Shown: positions 48,830 through 62,724, counted from the stretch's first letter. The stretch: 64,000 nt of DNA from Glomus cerebriforme (GCA_003550305.1 QKYT01000512.1:23488-87487), one strand, 5' to 3'. Notes: generated from the letters alone by a model not told the origin. Program-made: numbers and translations.

Positions 48830-51800
48830 TTATATATACTAGAATAAGATAATGATAATGTAACAATATTTATATATATATTTTTTTTGGAATTGTTAAT
48901 AATATTAATTTTTTTTTATTATTGAGAAATAAAATCGATCATATTTTCAAGAAATAAATTATATAATTGAGAATATGTCTTTTGGTAGCATATGGGGCTA
49001 AAAAATAATTCAATCTGTTCATTAAGGTAACAGAAGTGTTTCTTGAACGTCAAAACAATAATTCACAAATTAATAAGATAAGGTACGTATTGATATATGA
49101 TAAGTTAGACAAACAAATTATGTATACTTGAAATTTATTAAAATTAAGAATTTACTTCTGATTCATAAATGAATGTTGAATCAATTAACACAAAAAATTT
49201 TCACTCTAAGTGATCACAGAAAAATTGTTCAAAGTTTTTTAATTTTGCATATTGAGGAAACATGGGATTGTTTATTCTTTTTATATATGAATATTTTCAC
49301 GAACATTACGAACCAAATCCAGGTAGAACAATATATCCTGCATCATAATCTTAGCTAATATTATTTGTCTTTCTTTGATCTTAGATCATGTAATCAAGAA
49401 TCCAAGATAAATTACAACCTATAAACAATTGGACTGAGTGTACGCTATGTGAGTGCCCTACAAAATCTTTGATGGTATCCATACCAACAATTTATCTATT
49501 AATTTCATTCCATAATAGTTTACAATACTAATTCAAGAAGTGTTGACTCGTTTCACAAATAACCATTTCACAATCGTTATCATTCTCTGAAATGTTTATC
49601 AGAGGGAAAAGGCAATTAAGCTGCTTACTATATCTTAAGGCTTTTTTATACAAAAATGACATCCAACTTACTTATTCATCAAATTTTCATCAAGACATAA
49701 TAAACAATCCGTTTGTTAAAGTATGATGGCGGAATTATAGATTCCTTTTATATGGTTGGTTTTGATTTTTTTTTTTTTAAAAAAAAAAAAAATTTGGAAA
49801 AGAATTAGTTTTAGTTTTAAAATAAAATGTTTATTTTTTAGGAGTTGGTAAAGAAGTTTGGGGTGATTCCGATTCTCGTCATCTATTCTCTTCTTTTTAA
49901 TAAGAAGAATGTTAGTATACAGAAGGATGATAGCTAGCTGTTAAGTAAATCTTTCAAACATTTTTAAACGTGATTTTTATCAATCTGCTTTTTTGAATGT
50001 TGCATTAAAGTTAAGAAAGAAATTGTCTCTGTGTTTAATTTTGGTTGTTAATTAAATAAATATTTGTTGATTGATGAGGGTTAAAAATGGAAAGGGACCA
50101 TCCTAATAACGAATCTTTTATCTCATTATATATATAATTTATATAATTTAAAGAAATTTTCTCTTTAGTGAATAATTTACCAAAGAAATACAACAAATAA
50201 GAAGTTGGTATTTAATCAAACATTAGCACCTAAATCGATTAGTTAACTATCGTTAGACTCCGAAATAATACCAATGATTGGTAGAATAATTAGAATCTTT
50301 GTATTAAATATCATGACTATTTTTCAAAGGATTGTTAATGTTGAAAATAGTTGGTTTAAAATTTCAGATTAGAAATATTTCATATTTAAAGAATAAATAG
50401 TTTTAGAAGTTATTTAATTTTTGTACGAAATCAGTTCAAGACATTTCGCAGTAAATGAATACAAATTTAATGATTAACCCCTAGATAATTAATATATTTG
50501 AATTTAAATTAATTTTAATTTGTTTGAATTAACTGTTTGTTGAGCGAAGTGATGGTGTCCGTTATTGAAATGGGTGATATCTCTTTTTGTGATAATACAG
50601 CTTTTAAAATGAAAGGAAAGTGGATTATATCAGCAGCACGAACCTAATTATTAAAGTAAAAAATTTACGTTAAAAATATTTTTGTTAATAAAATGATGAC
50701 GAAAAAAAATACGAAATATTCATCTCTTTACAAGGGAAATTATCATAGAATGTAGCAGAAAATATGACATACCGTGCAAGTCAAAATAGGATTATAAGAA
50801 AGGTAACTTATTATAAAGTTAATAGTTTTTAAAACCTTCGATCAACATAAAAACAACAACGAAACTTATTGCTTTTTGATCGACACAAAAACAATAATTA
50901 GACTTCATCGCAAAATAATAATATCAAAGCATAAATCAATATTTAAACCATTTTACATTATTTATAGTTCTAACAAAATTATAATATCAGTGTTTCAACA
51001 ACTTTGGACGTGAATATTAAAGAATTTTCTTTCAATATAATATTATATAAAAAGCTTTTGTAATTTATACTTTTGTTACTTTTGAAAATTTTTATTAGTT
51101 AGTATTGATTCATTAACCTCTCGAATACAATATATAAAAACTTTGAAATTTTTAATAAAACCAATAATTAATTTAAGAATAACGGTCAGAAATTTCAGAT
51201 TGAAAGCTGAAAGAAACATATCCAAGAAAAAGATTTAATGTGATCGACATGAAAAACAACGATAAACTTGTTCGAAAAACAAGTAACTCCCCATAAAAAA
51301 AAATGTCGATCTCTCTGTCAAAAAGAAATTTTATTTTCGTTATTCGTTATTCTTTATTAATATTCTCTGCACTTACACCTAAGATTATTGATGAAATAGT
51401 AAATAAAAATGCTCTTGTAGCGCTTTAATCATTATCGAATCTTCGTTCGTCACGGCGCCGCAGCAAGATTAAATTGAAGACCTTCCTAGTCCGGAAAAGA
51501 CTATGAAAGTTTTCTTCACATACTAAAACAGAATCAAATCAGGACGTACACTGTACACAACATTTTGTTCCACAAATCTGTCATAACATTAAGTTTGGAA
51601 AAACTACACATGTACTATTTCTTATAAACCGAAAATCATTCATATCACCATTTCCTTAACTGGTATATATTCGAGCAGTTTAAAAGTTATTATGATCTTG
51701 GAATGGAAAATAATTAATAATTGAACATTTGATATATTTTTATTTTGGCCTTTATATAACCGATACCTTCAGCTCAAATGGTATTTGATCGTTATACAGC

Positions 51801-52440
51801 CGCCGTAGAAATCAAGGACAAAAAAATCCGTGGTTTCTCAAACGTATTCATCATTTTATGTTGCACATATACTAAATAATGGGTCCATCGAATATGAAAT
51901 TGAAGAGTCTCTTTTCATCAATCCTATACGACTCTTATTAATATTTCAAATAATTCAAACTTTCAGCAAGTAGGTCCACAAAATGCTACTATTTGCAGAT
52001 ATTACAAAAACAGGCCTAACTATCAGACAGCCTGAATATATTAACGCTAAAATTTATTTCACATCTATTCAGCCTAAAACTTGAAGGATTCACTTTCAAT
52101 AACAGATAATGTAACGAGACCATTACGCATGTATATTGTCAAATGATTCACTAGCTTAGATAGTAGGGAAATATTTGATCGAGATGTCAAAATGAAAAAC
52201 GAGCAAAAGAAAATTTTTAAAAATATTGAATGTTTTATGTCATAATATATTGTGAGAAAAAAATATTGGCTTAAATAAAATGTTTAACGTGATAATTGAA
52301 ATACTAATCAAGTAGATGTCAATTTAGAAGAATCTAAGATAAAAATAAAAAAAAAAATAACAAAGGTAATTTGGTAGCTTATCTTCTATAATTAATGGTC
52401 AAATACCAATAATATCAACATATAAATTAGTTGTAGTTGA
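48830..52440. other. Gene-free A+T-rich DNA
   Basis: No coding region recognised. It contains a T-tract/A-tract junction at about 49,768-49,792 and ordinary CpG content (for example 51,430-51,470). This may be intergenic DNA of the gene-type compartment. No RNA gene was seen, though I cannot exclude a short non-coding RNA. Confidence 0.45.
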
Positions 52441-52451
52441 TGGTAGCTTTT

Positions 52452-53981
52452 TTATATATCCAATGTCTGTGTTTATTTTTGTAAGAGCAAATAGAAAGTT
52501 GTTAATATTTTTTATTCTTATTTTTTTTTAAAAAAAAAAGGTCGACATATACACAAATAATTATTCCTTACCTTCATATGGGTTTGATGATATCTAGTAC
52601 CAATAATTTCAATAGAATTAATAATTTGCCTAATTTCAGATAATTCTTCGAAATTAAGTTGAATTTTTGCTGCATCAAAATTTTCTTCTAAATATTTAAT
52701 TTTCCTTGTACCAGGAATAGCAACAATATTATCTCCCTTAAAAAATTATAAATTATTATTAATAAATACTTTAAAAATCATTATATCGGAATATTTATAT
52801 AAATTTTACCTGAGCTATAACCCAAGCTAAACAAAGTTGTCCTGGAGTTACGCCTTTCTTATTCGCAAATTCATTAAATTTATGTACAAGTTCGAAATTT
52901 TTATCGAAGTTTTCTTCTTGAAAACGTGGAATTAATCTTCTGTAGTCGTCTGGTTCAAAGTCATCAAAAGATTTGAATCTTCCCTAAAAAGAATTATGAA
53001 TTAGCCTTTATAAAATGTAAAGATATTTTTTAAAAAAATAATAAATACTGTTAAAAACCCGCGCCCGAGTGGACTACACGCTACTATAGTGACGCCTAAT
53101 TCACGACAAGCTTCCATAATTCCATTTGTTTCAATATCAAGAGTCCAAGGGCTATATTCCATCTTGAAATATAATGGTTTTAAAATAATATTAATAGTGT
53201 CAAAAAAATAATATTGTTTATCAAAAAAAAAAAAAAAAAAATAGCATGTTTACTTGAACTGCAGCAATAGGATGAACTTTATAAGCACGTCGAAGAGTCT
53301 CTGCAGAACATTCAGAAAGACCAATATATCTAACTTTTCCTTCTTTAACAAGTTCTGCTAAGGCACTGACGGTATCTTCAATAGGTCTGTAACCAAAGAT
53401 AATTCACGATTCTTAACAAGACAATGAAAAAAATATGTAAATATATTTTTACTTACGTATTGGGATCCACACGATGTTGATAGTAAAGATCGATATGGTC
53501 TGTTCCCAACCTTTTTAAAGAGTTGTCACAAGCTTGACGAACGTATTCTGGTGTACCGCACATACCTATAATTTCACGATTCGGTCCTCGAACGATACCA
53601 AATTTTGTACAAAGGAATACTTCATTACGACGTTCTTTAAGAACTTTTGTAAGGAGGATTTCACTGGCTCCAACTCCATAGAAATCCTTTTAAATTTCAA
53701 ATTTAAAAAATTAACGATGCGTTGATTTAAAATTAAAATCTTAAAGTCTAAATACGAACAGAAGTATCCCAAAAAGTACATCCTAATTCAATTGCTCGAT
53801 TCAACACATTAATATTTTCTTGTTCATCGGATGAACCATAAGCACTCATGCCCTTTCAAACGAAAGAAATTAAATTATTATTAAATTATATGGTTAATGA
53901 GTACGACATCGATATTAATAAACATACTAAACCAATTACGGGGATTTTTACCCCAGTTTTATTAAGTTCACGTAGAGTCAT
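52452..53981 (-). CDS. Aldo-keto reductase, YakC-like, paralog 1
   Basis: NADP(H)-dependent reductase of a (beta/alpha)8 barrel, expected to be cytosolic and act on aldehydes or ketones; substrate unknown. Start ATG 53,981 ([18 protein letters not shown]). Eight exons at the same positions as in the other copies, all GT-AG, the last only 15 bases (TLDI, stop at 52,452). About 325 residues. Catalytic tetrad by position: Asp47 (WDTS), Tyr52 (DFYG), Lys77 (LCTKFG), His120 (YYQHR). The cofactor end [14 protein letters not shown] is present. Compared with paralog 4, exon 1 lacks the last residues (GCM) of GLGCM, so the loop reads GL then GMSAYG. Overall closest by motif to fission-yeast YakC-type (AKR13) enzymes. 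First of three same-strand copies. Confidence 0.85.
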
Positions 53982-54409
53982 TTTTTTTTTTTAAAAAAAA
54001 AACAAAAAAAAAAAACGAAAATCCTACTGTTGTATTTATAATTTATGCTTATCGGGAACTTTTGCAATAAATAATAAATTTCCAAAAGTCACTTATATAT
54101 CGTTTTTGATTAACCTATTTGTCACAACAATGCATAATATAAATACAATTAATGTGCAATGTGAACTTCACGTGCATTAATCAAAAGCGATACATTTGCC
54201 TTACAATATATTTAATATATTTCATATAATCATGTGTTGATGAATTTGGCGATCGATACATTTAATTATTTATTTATCAGGAACAGTTTTTTGAAGGACA
54301 CTATTTGTCACCAATATTACAATACAGTATATAAGTTGCCCACAAAACGGGATGCCAATATGAATTGGATTATAAAGAGTTTGACTTGTATCCGATTATT
54401 ACTGCTGAA

Positions 54410-55938
54410 TTAAATATCTAATGTCTGTTTTTTTTTTTGTAAAACAGAGAAAATATTTGTATTTTTAAGTAAAAAAGATCAACTTGTACACAAAATAATG
54501 ATTTCTTACCTTCATATAGAGATCATTATATCTAGTACCAACAATTTCAATAGAATTAATAATTCGTCTAATTTCAGATAATTCGTCAGAATTAAGTTGA
54601 ATTTTTGCTGCTTCGACATTTTCTTCTAAATGTTTAATTTTCCTTGTACCAGGAATAGTAACAATGTTATCCCCCTGTAAAATATATATATTATTATATA
54701 TATCATATTTTCAAATATTTGGGTAATATAGGTTTTTATGATTATATTTACCTGAGCTAGAATCCAAGCTAAACAAAGTTGACCCGGAGTTACGCCTTTC
54801 TTATTTGCAAATTCCTTAAATTTATGTACAAGTTCTAAATTTTTATCGAAATTTTCACCTTGAAACCGAGGAAGTTCTCTTCTAAAATCGTCCGGTTCAA
54901 AATCGGCAACAGATTTATATCTTCCCTAAAAATTATTAAAATTTAAACCGATTTTTTTTTTCATAAAATAAATAAGGTAAAGAAATGATTAATACTGTTA
55001 GAAACCCGCGTCCGAGTGGACTATATGCTACTATGGTGACTCCTAATTCACGACAAGCTTCCATAATTCCATTTGTTTCAATATCAAGAGTCCAAGGGCT
55101 ATATTCCATCTTGAAATATAAAATAATTTTAATAGTGTCAAAAAAATAATATTGTTTATCGAAAAAAAAAATAGCATGTTTACTTGAACTGCGGCAATAG
55201 GATGAACTTTATAAGCACGTCGAAGGGTTTCTGCAGAACATTCAGAAAGTCCAATATATTTAACTTTTCCTTCTTTAACGAGTTCTGCTAAAGCACCAAC
55301 AGTATCTTCAATAGGTCTGTAAAAGCAAAAACGATATATCATTGTCACAATTCTTAACAAAGACTAAATAAAAAAAATGCTTTACTTGCGTATTTGGATC
55401 CACACGATGTTGATAATAAAGATCGATATAATCTATTCCCAATCTTTGTAAAGAGTTATCGCAAGCTTGACGAATGTATTCGGGTGTACCTGATATACCT
55501 TTAAATTTACCGTTAGATCCTCGAGTGATACCAAATTTTGTACAAAGAAACACTTCATCACGACGTTCTTTAAGAATTTTTGAAAGGAGAATCTCATTTG
55601 TTCCATTCCCATATGCATCCTTTTGCATTGCAAAATAGAAATTACTTACGATTGTAATTAAAATTATTTTAATCATTTTGAAATATGAGAAAAGTTTAAA
55701 TACTAACAGCCGTATCCCAAAAGGTACATCCTAATTCAATTGCTCGATTCAACGTTTTAATATTTTCTTGTTCATCACTTGAACTATAAGTAAAAGTTCC
55801 CTTTCAAACGAAAAAGAAATCAAATTGTTATTATTGAATTATTGATAAATCATGTAAGTGTAATATCGATACTGATAAACACACCATGCCGATCGCAGGG
55901 ACTTTTACACCAGTTTTATCAAGTTCACGAAGAGACAT
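54410..55938 (-). CDS. Aldo-keto reductase, YakC-like, paralog 2 (altered N-terminus)
   Basis: Start ATG 55,938 ([18 protein letters not shown]), stop in a 15-base exon 8 (TLDI, 54,410). The eight-exon structure is shared. Tetrad residues are kept: Asp47 (WDTA), Tyr52 (DAYG), Lys77 (LCTKFG), His120 (YYQHR). The loop that is GLGCMGMSxxYG in paralogs 3 and 4 is here GM followed by [11 protein letters not shown], so the first beta-alpha loop, which lines the cofactor/substrate pocket in this family, is shortened and changed. The rest ([32 protein letters not shown]) is intact. It could be active with altered specificity or be losing function. Exon 4 to 7 sequence is very close to paralog 1. Confidence 0.8.
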
Positions 55939-56226
55939 TTAAAAATTTTCGATTTTATCAGATCTAAAATTTGTGTGAAATTCCTAAATCGATATTTATA
56001 TTTTCTTTTATGTACACAAAGTTTATATAATGAACAAATCGGAAAAATAAATTTAATTAATAATACACGGATAAATTTTAATCGATTCGGGAATCGTGCA
56101 ATGTTCACAATGTAATACGGAAGATTTCTCGGACACGTTGTACATGTTATTTCCGGCGTCAAATTTTGCCTAGTTTTCCGGACCCGGGCCGAATTAATAA
56201 CTGATAATTTTAAAATAATTAGACTG

Positions 56227-56455
56227 TTGAATAAGTGATTATATAGAAGTGTGACTTATAATGAGTTTTATTACTAATAAAAATAATATGTAGGTTTAAT
56301 TGCTTGACCACGCATATAATTAGCTCTTTGTAATTATATAATTATCCGTTTTCCTTTATAAAATAGTCGCAGCCTAACTGAATTTTCAGGAACGCTCTGA
56401 TGATAAAGTAAAATTAAGTGCTTATATATAGGTGTGACTATATAGAGGTCTGGTT
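56227..56455. mobile_element. Partial pogo-like element
   Basis: The right end GTGACTATATAGAGGTCTGG matches the end of the element at 44,711-45,133 and is followed by TTGTA. Upstream text GAATTTTCAGGAACG parallels ATTTTGCAGGAACC in that element. The left end is degenerate (GTGATTATATAGAAGTGTGAC), so limits are approximate. Confidence 0.45.
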
Positions 56456-57384
56456 GTATAAATGGTTGCTTTGTCAAACATTTCTTTATTATTGGAAGAT
56501 ACTGGAGAATTACCTCGTACACAATTAATAAAAACTTTAACCCATCTTTAATAATGTCAATACCGTCTGTAATTAAACTACAACATATTCAAACCATCAA
56601 TAAAAATAAATAAATAATAAACTGACTTTAAAGTTTCTTTATCAAGTATTGACTTGAATCCTGTTGGGCCTGAAATCCAAATGATGATCGAAAATCTTGG
56701 GCGTAATGCACATTATTCTCAATCCTTACAATATCTCTTTTTATTTTATCCAAGGCGCCTTTTTTTATTATTTGCGCCTATAATGAGAAATTGTAAATTT
56801 TGGATGAAGAATCTGAGGAGAATTTCAGGTGTAAAATGGTAAAATGATATGTATATCTAACTTATTTAATAATAAATTTTTTTTTTTACGGGCTTTATAA
56901 TTAAATTGGCCAGACACCGCGATACCTGACAGGATTGCGAGATACATGTATTTTGCATATTACCAATTGAATCAATATAAATTATGTAGGAGTGTTATAG
57001 GCAAATACATCAAAAGCCAATATTATGCATATATTTTACAATAATTGCTTTTACGGGTTTTTCTTTTGTATTCTTGCTCAAAACCATCAGCAAATCGTTT
57101 TTAAAGTGCTTTAGCGATTATGCTTTTTCGCACTTTCTGATAAAGTTTCGCGCTTATAAGTAAAATAAATTTGTTATCTTTTATATTATTAGTAAATTAA
57201 TAAATTTCAAAATTCATGAGATCTATGAAAATTTTTTATTGAATAAATGAATTTAAGAATGTGATTAATTGACAACTTTTTTTGTTTATAGACAAAATCC
57301 AAAAAAAAAAACATTTACATAAGATTTTCAATCGTACTATTGAACAAATGTGACTTAGCTATGCATATATATATATTATATTTT

Positions 57385-58907
57385 TTAAATATTTAGTGCC
57401 TGTATTTTTTTTAAAAATTTAATTAATATAATCATTTAATAATAATAAGTATATGAAATAATAATAATATTCCTTACCTGCATGAAGTTTACATCATATC
57501 TAGCACCAATGATTTCCATAGAATCAATAATATTCCTAATTTCAGATAATTCATCAGAACTAAGATGAATTTTTGCTGCTTCGTAATTTTCTTCTAAATA
57601 TTTAATTCTTCTTGTACCGGGAATAGCAACAATATTATTCCCCTATAAGAATATAGATCTATTATATTATATTTCAAAAAAAAGTTACATTTGGATTCAA
57701 AAATATTTACTTGAGCTAGAACCCAGGCTAAACAAAGTTGACCCGGAGTTACGCCTTTCTTATTCGCAATTTCATTAAATTTATATACAATTTCTAAATT
57801 CTTAGCGAAATTTTCCCCTTGGAAACGTGGAATCGTTCTTCTAAAATCGCTCGGTTCAAAATCATCAATAGATTTATATTTTCCCTAAAAATTATTGGAA
57901 TTACGATAATATTTTTAAAAGAGAGAGATATATATTTTTAATAAAATGATAAATACTGTTAGAAATCCGCGTCCGAGTGGACTATATGCTACTATAGTGA
58001 CTCCTAATTCACGACAAGCTTCCATAATTCCATTTGTTTCAATATCAAGAGTCCAAGGGCTATATTCCATCTTTAAATATAATGGTTTTAAAATACTTTT
58101 AATTGTGTCAAAAAAATATTATTGTTTTTTAAAAAAAATAGCATGTTTACTTGAACTGCGGCAATAGGATGAACTTTATAAGCACGTCGAAGAGTCTCTG
58201 CAGAACATTCAGAAAGTCCAATATATTTAACTTTTCCTTCTTTAACAAGTTCTGCTAAGGCACTGACGGTATCTTCGATAGGTCTGTAAAAGCAAACGAT
58301 AGATCATTGTCACAATTCTTAACAAAACTAATAACAGATTAAATAAAAAATTGAAATTTAAACTTACGTATTAGGATCCACACGATGTTGATAATAAAGA
58401 TCAATATAATCTATTCCCAATCTTTTTAAAGAATTTTCACAAGCTTGACGAACATATTCAGGTTTGCCTGATATATTAAATTCACCATTTGGTCCCCGAG
58501 AGAAAGCAAATTTTGTACAAAGAAACACTTCATTACGACGTTCTTTAAGAACTTTTGAAAGGAGAATTTCATTAGCTCCAACTCCGTATATATCCTTTAC
58601 ATTTCAAAATTAAAAAAGATAAAAAAAAATTAAATATTGATTTTTAAAATTTAAACATTAAAATCTTAAAAAAGTTTTAAATACGAACAGCAGTATCCCA
58701 AAAGGTACATCCTAACTCAATCGATCGATTCAACACATTAATATTTTCTTGTTCATTAGCTGGACCGTAATAATCACTCATACCCTTTTAATCAAAAGAA
58801 ATCCCATTAAATCACGTGATTGATTCGATACTTGAAGAACATACCATGCATCCTAAACCGATCGCAGAGATTTTTACACCAGTTTTATCAAGTTCACGAA
58901 AAGTCAT
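57385..58907 (-). CDS. Aldo-keto reductase, YakC-like, paralog 3
   Basis: Start ATG 58,907 ([21 protein letters not shown]), stop in the 15-base exon 8 (ALNI, 57,385). Eight exons with conserved borders. The full GLGCM and GMSDYYG loops are present, unlike paralogs 1 and 2. Tetrad Asp51 (WDTA), Tyr56 (DIYG), Lys81 (LCTKFA), His123 (YYQHR). It differs from the others in [11 protein letters not shown] after the catalytic Lys. About 328 residues. It is separated from paralog 2 by about 1.4 kb that contains a pogo-like fragment. Confidence 0.87.
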
Positions 58908-59705
58908 TTTTTCAAAAAGACAAATAAAATCTGAAATTCATGAAAGCTCATATTTATAATGATAAGGAAAAATATTTATCCAAGGAAGTATGTTTTAATT
59001 AACTTTTTATATTGTGACTATGCCAATAAAGTCGAAGACCACAATAATAATGTAAATACTATGATATTATTGATTAATAATTAGATTTAAATAATCGATG
59101 TTTATTTTTTTTTTAATTATTAAGAAGTGGTTAAATTCGTTAAAGAAATATGTTTCTATACATTGCATAATTTGTACCTTCCGATAATTTCAATGTTTCG
59201 ATTAACCGTTGCAATGCTTACAAATAAAAAATCAATTTATTTATTTTTTTTAAAAAAAAATTCCCTGTATTTAACCAAGTTTTCAACGTAGGTCCACATT
59301 CCTGAATCTGTTGTGAATAAATTTGAATTTAAAAAAGAATTTAAATATGATATCATATTAAGACACTTCTAAGAATCCACCAGGTTTAGTTACTCTAATT
59401 AATTCTTTTAATCAAACGGAAGAACTTTTATTACTTCTGATATCGGAACTATATCAGTTCCAATAAATTCCGGATTAATATTAATTGCCCTGCGGATTAT
59501 ACTGTACATCTCCTTATTCATAATGTAATGTTTGTTTGCTTAATAATTTATATGTACTTTTTTAGTTAGCCATTGAGCAAAGATTCTGATTTATAATTTA
59601 AAATTATTTTTATTTGTACTTTTTCGGTTAGGCTTCGGCCCTGATTTTAACCGTTACTTGTTATATATATTTTTGACAAACTATTTTTTTTTAAAAAAAA
59701 ATAAA

Positions 59706-61251
59706 ATGTCTCTTCCCCTTCGTGAATTAGATAAAACTGGCGTAAAAATCCCTGCAATTGGTTTGGGATGTATGGTGTGTTAATTAATAGTATTTGCATC
59801 ATGACTGTGATATTATTGACTAATCACATGATTTAACAATTATTTAAGGGCATGAGTGATTTTTATGGCTCAGCTGACGAACAAGAAAGCATTAATGTTT
59901 TGAAACGATCCATTGAATTAGGATTCATCCTTTGGGATACTGCTGTTCGTATCTAATGTGTAAAAATTTTAATTTACAAATCGAAAAAAGATTGTAATTT
60001 ATTTCTTAATATTGATGTATAAAGGACATTTATGGAAATGGAGCCAATGAGGTTCTCCTTTCAAAAGTTCTTAAAGATAATCGTGATGATGTGTTTCTTT
60101 GTACAAAATTTGGTGTAATTCGAGATTCAAGTGGTGCATTTAAAGGTGTATCAGGTAAACCTGAATATGTTCGTCAATCTTGCGAAAAATCTTTAAAAAG
60201 ATTAGGGGTAGATTATATCGATCTTTATTATCAACATCGTATGGATCCTGACACGTAAGTTTAAATTTCAATTTTGTCTTGTTAAGAATATGATAATGAT
60301 CTATCATTTTGCTTTTTTGCTTTTTATAGTCCTATTGAAGATACTGTTGGTGCTTTAGCAGAACTTGTTAATGAAGGAAAAGTTAAATATATTGGTCTTT
60401 CAGAATGTTCTGCAGAAACTCTTCGACGTGCTAATAAAGTTCATCCTATTTCTGCAGTTCAAGTAAATATATTAATAATTTTTTTTTTTTTAGAAAACAA
60501 ATTTTCAAATTGAATTTATTATCTAACTTTTATCTTTTTTTAAGATCGAATATAGTCCTTGGACTCTCGATATTGAAACCAATGGAATTATGGAAACATG
60601 TAGTGAATTGGGTATTACTATAGTAGCATATAGTCCACTTGGTCGCGGGTTTCTATCAGTATTTATCTTTTTTTTTTTTTTTTAAAAAAAAATCCATCTT
60701 GTAAAAATAGATTTGTTAATTCCAATACTTTTTTAGGGAAAATATAAATCCATTGATGATTTTGAACAAGGCGATTTTAGAAGGATGCTTCCACGTTTTC
60801 AAGGTGAAAATTTCGATAAAAATTTAGTACTTGTACATAAATTTCATGAATTTGCGAATAAGAAAGGTGTAACTCCAAGTCAACTTTGCCTAGCTTGGGT
60901 TATTTCTCAGGTAGGCAGTAAATATAATTACAGAAAAATTTTTAAAATACTTATTTTTTGAAAGCATAAAGTTTAATAATTAATTTATCTTTTTATAGGG
61001 AGATAATATTATCGCTATTCCTGGTTCAAGAAAATTGGAATATTTAGAAGAAAATTTTGGGACAGCCAACGTTCAACTTAGTTCTGAAGAATTATCTGAA
61101 ATTAGGCAAATTATCAATTCTATTGAAATCACCGGTACTAGATATCATTCTCACGCGATGCAGGTAAGAATCATATTTTTTACTTATTTTTTTTTTCCAA
61201 AGAAATTAAAACTAATTTATTTTTCTAACAAAATAGGACTTGAATAAATAA
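59706..61251 (+). CDS. Aldo-keto reductase, YakC-like, paralog 4
   Basis: Exons 59706-59774, 59849-59944, 60025-60254, 60330-60462, 60545-60658, 60737-60910, 60999-61163 and 61237-61251; all introns GT-AG, 66-90 bases. Joined length 996 bases, 331 residues. N-terminus [19 protein letters not shown]. Tetrad Asp53 (WDTA), Tyr58 (DIYG), Lys83 (LCTKFG), His126 (YYQHR). NADP-phosphate site [15 protein letters not shown], and LGRGFLSGKYKS in the loop before the last helices. It is the only plus-strand copy, divergently placed to paralog 3 with about 800 bases between starts. A T9A8 tract lies directly before the start. No defect seen. Confidence 0.9.
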
Positions 61252-61439
61252 AATCATTCACGAGTAATATTACCATATTTTTATTAAGTAATGAAAAAAA
61301 ATACTTATTAGTTTATGTAAACTTATGAGTACTAGTGCTTAATTAGACTGTAATAATTTAACTCCAAATTTGCAATATTGCAAATTTTAAAGTTTAAGTT
61401 ATACTGTATCTTTACTTTTATATAATATATTTATGTTGC

Positions 61440-61740
61440 AACTAGAATTCTTGAAGAGTGTAGAAGTTATTTGCTGACTTAAATATAAACGCAAGTGATT
61501 GTTTTGCATTACCCTTTGCGATTGCAATGGTATTTTATAAATTGAGCAGCAATTTTTGAGATTCATCCTTGAAAGCTTCCTTTGAGATCTTTCAACCATC
61601 TGTGAACTATTTGTTCTATCTCAGCGGCAGTTTTGGAACATTTTTGCATTAAATCAGCATAACATTCTGGAGTTCCTTCAAAATTTTTGGTTTCATTCCT
61701 TCCCAAATATATTGTGCAAATCCGATATCATCAAATTATA
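61440..61740 (-). pseudogene. Protein kinase C-terminal fragment
   Basis: The minus strand reads EGTPECYADLMQKCSKTAAEI, then VHRWLKDLKG. This matches the end of the kinase C-lobe (GTP.CY..LM..CW...P..RP....I) seen in the many Rhizophagus kinase genes, here lacking the usual CW and RP. After a frameshift, the text continues KDESQKLLLNLQNTIAIAKG to a stop. No catalytic core is visible, so this is a remnant. Confidence 0.4.
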
Positions 61741-62448
61741 ACTCACATATGGTAGATATATACAGTACGTGAGTCTAAAAAAAATCATCTGACGATCACC
61801 AAACCACATATGCCGACAACGCAAAAAAAAAAAGGTCAATTACAGTAATTTGATTCAAAGTTGACATTATATATTGATAATATTGAGAATACTGCGTTTA
61901 TACTCGACTAGCACCTTATAGTAACGTAAATCGCATCCCCTGTATCATGTGATTATAATCATCACGTGTTCTATAATTCGATGATTTTATTAAATACCAT
62001 CCCATTGTGGCACAGTATATAAATCATGTGATTTTCGCAAGATAATATTTTATCTAGGGGTGTGGGGGGTACAACTTATTTGTTGTGTCACCATCGTAAC
62101 TGTCCACCTGAATTTATACCGATCTTTTTTTTGTTATATAATTCATATTAAAAAAAATATTCCAAGCCTACAACTTTTAACACACAACGTTTTTAAAAGC
62201 CGATGTTCGAGTATAAGTTAGTACACTTGAGAACTGTTTAATGCCAAAGTTTCACCCTCTTCAGTGCATTATTAGCTTTCTGGGTAGTCCATATATGTTT
62301 AATTAAGGGTTTCGACATAGCTAAATTTTTTTCTCGATCCGAAAATTAACAAAATAATATATACTGTATATTTTTTTAATCGTAATAAATTTTTACTTTT
62401 TTATTATAAATTTATTGAATATACAATACAGTTCACATTTTCACTATT

Positions 62449-62724
62449 CTATAGAAATAATTTTTTTTTAAGTGCTTCATCAGTAAAAGGTGTCCAGTTT
62501 TTCAAATTGGAAATAATTATAGGTAACAATTTTTGTTTCTTTTTATATGGTGTTGAAATTCCAAATGCCCATATTAACCACAGTAATTCCGATACTAAAA
62601 ACATTTTAGTGAATGAATCCATTGCTTCTTCAAGCTGTGCCCATAACCTAAGTTGTTCCAAAGCGTGAGCAGGATTAGAAGGTAAATTTCCCTTTTTCAT
62701 GAGAGAAGGTTTTTTATTTTCCAT
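62449..62724 (-). CDS. Hypothetical open frame, 91 codons
   Basis: Starts MENKKPSLMKKGNLPSNPAH, contains an amphipathic stretch (ALEQLRLWAQLEEAMDSF) and a hydrophobic one (FLVSELLWLIWAFGI). No domain recognised. Ambiguous bases lie upstream at 62,822 and 62,828. It may be an exon of a larger gene or a chance frame. Confidence 0.25.
   Translation of the reverse strand: MENKKPSLMKKGNLPSNPAHALEQLRLWAQLEEAMDSFTKMFLVSELLWLIWAFGISTPYKKKQKLLPIIISNLKNWTPFTDEALKKKLFL

Noticed and set aside
59280..59510. Possible remnant of a fifth aldo-keto reductase last exon on the minus strand
   Set aside because: Only a weak EFIGTDIV-like similarity to EIIGTRYH; other exons absent.
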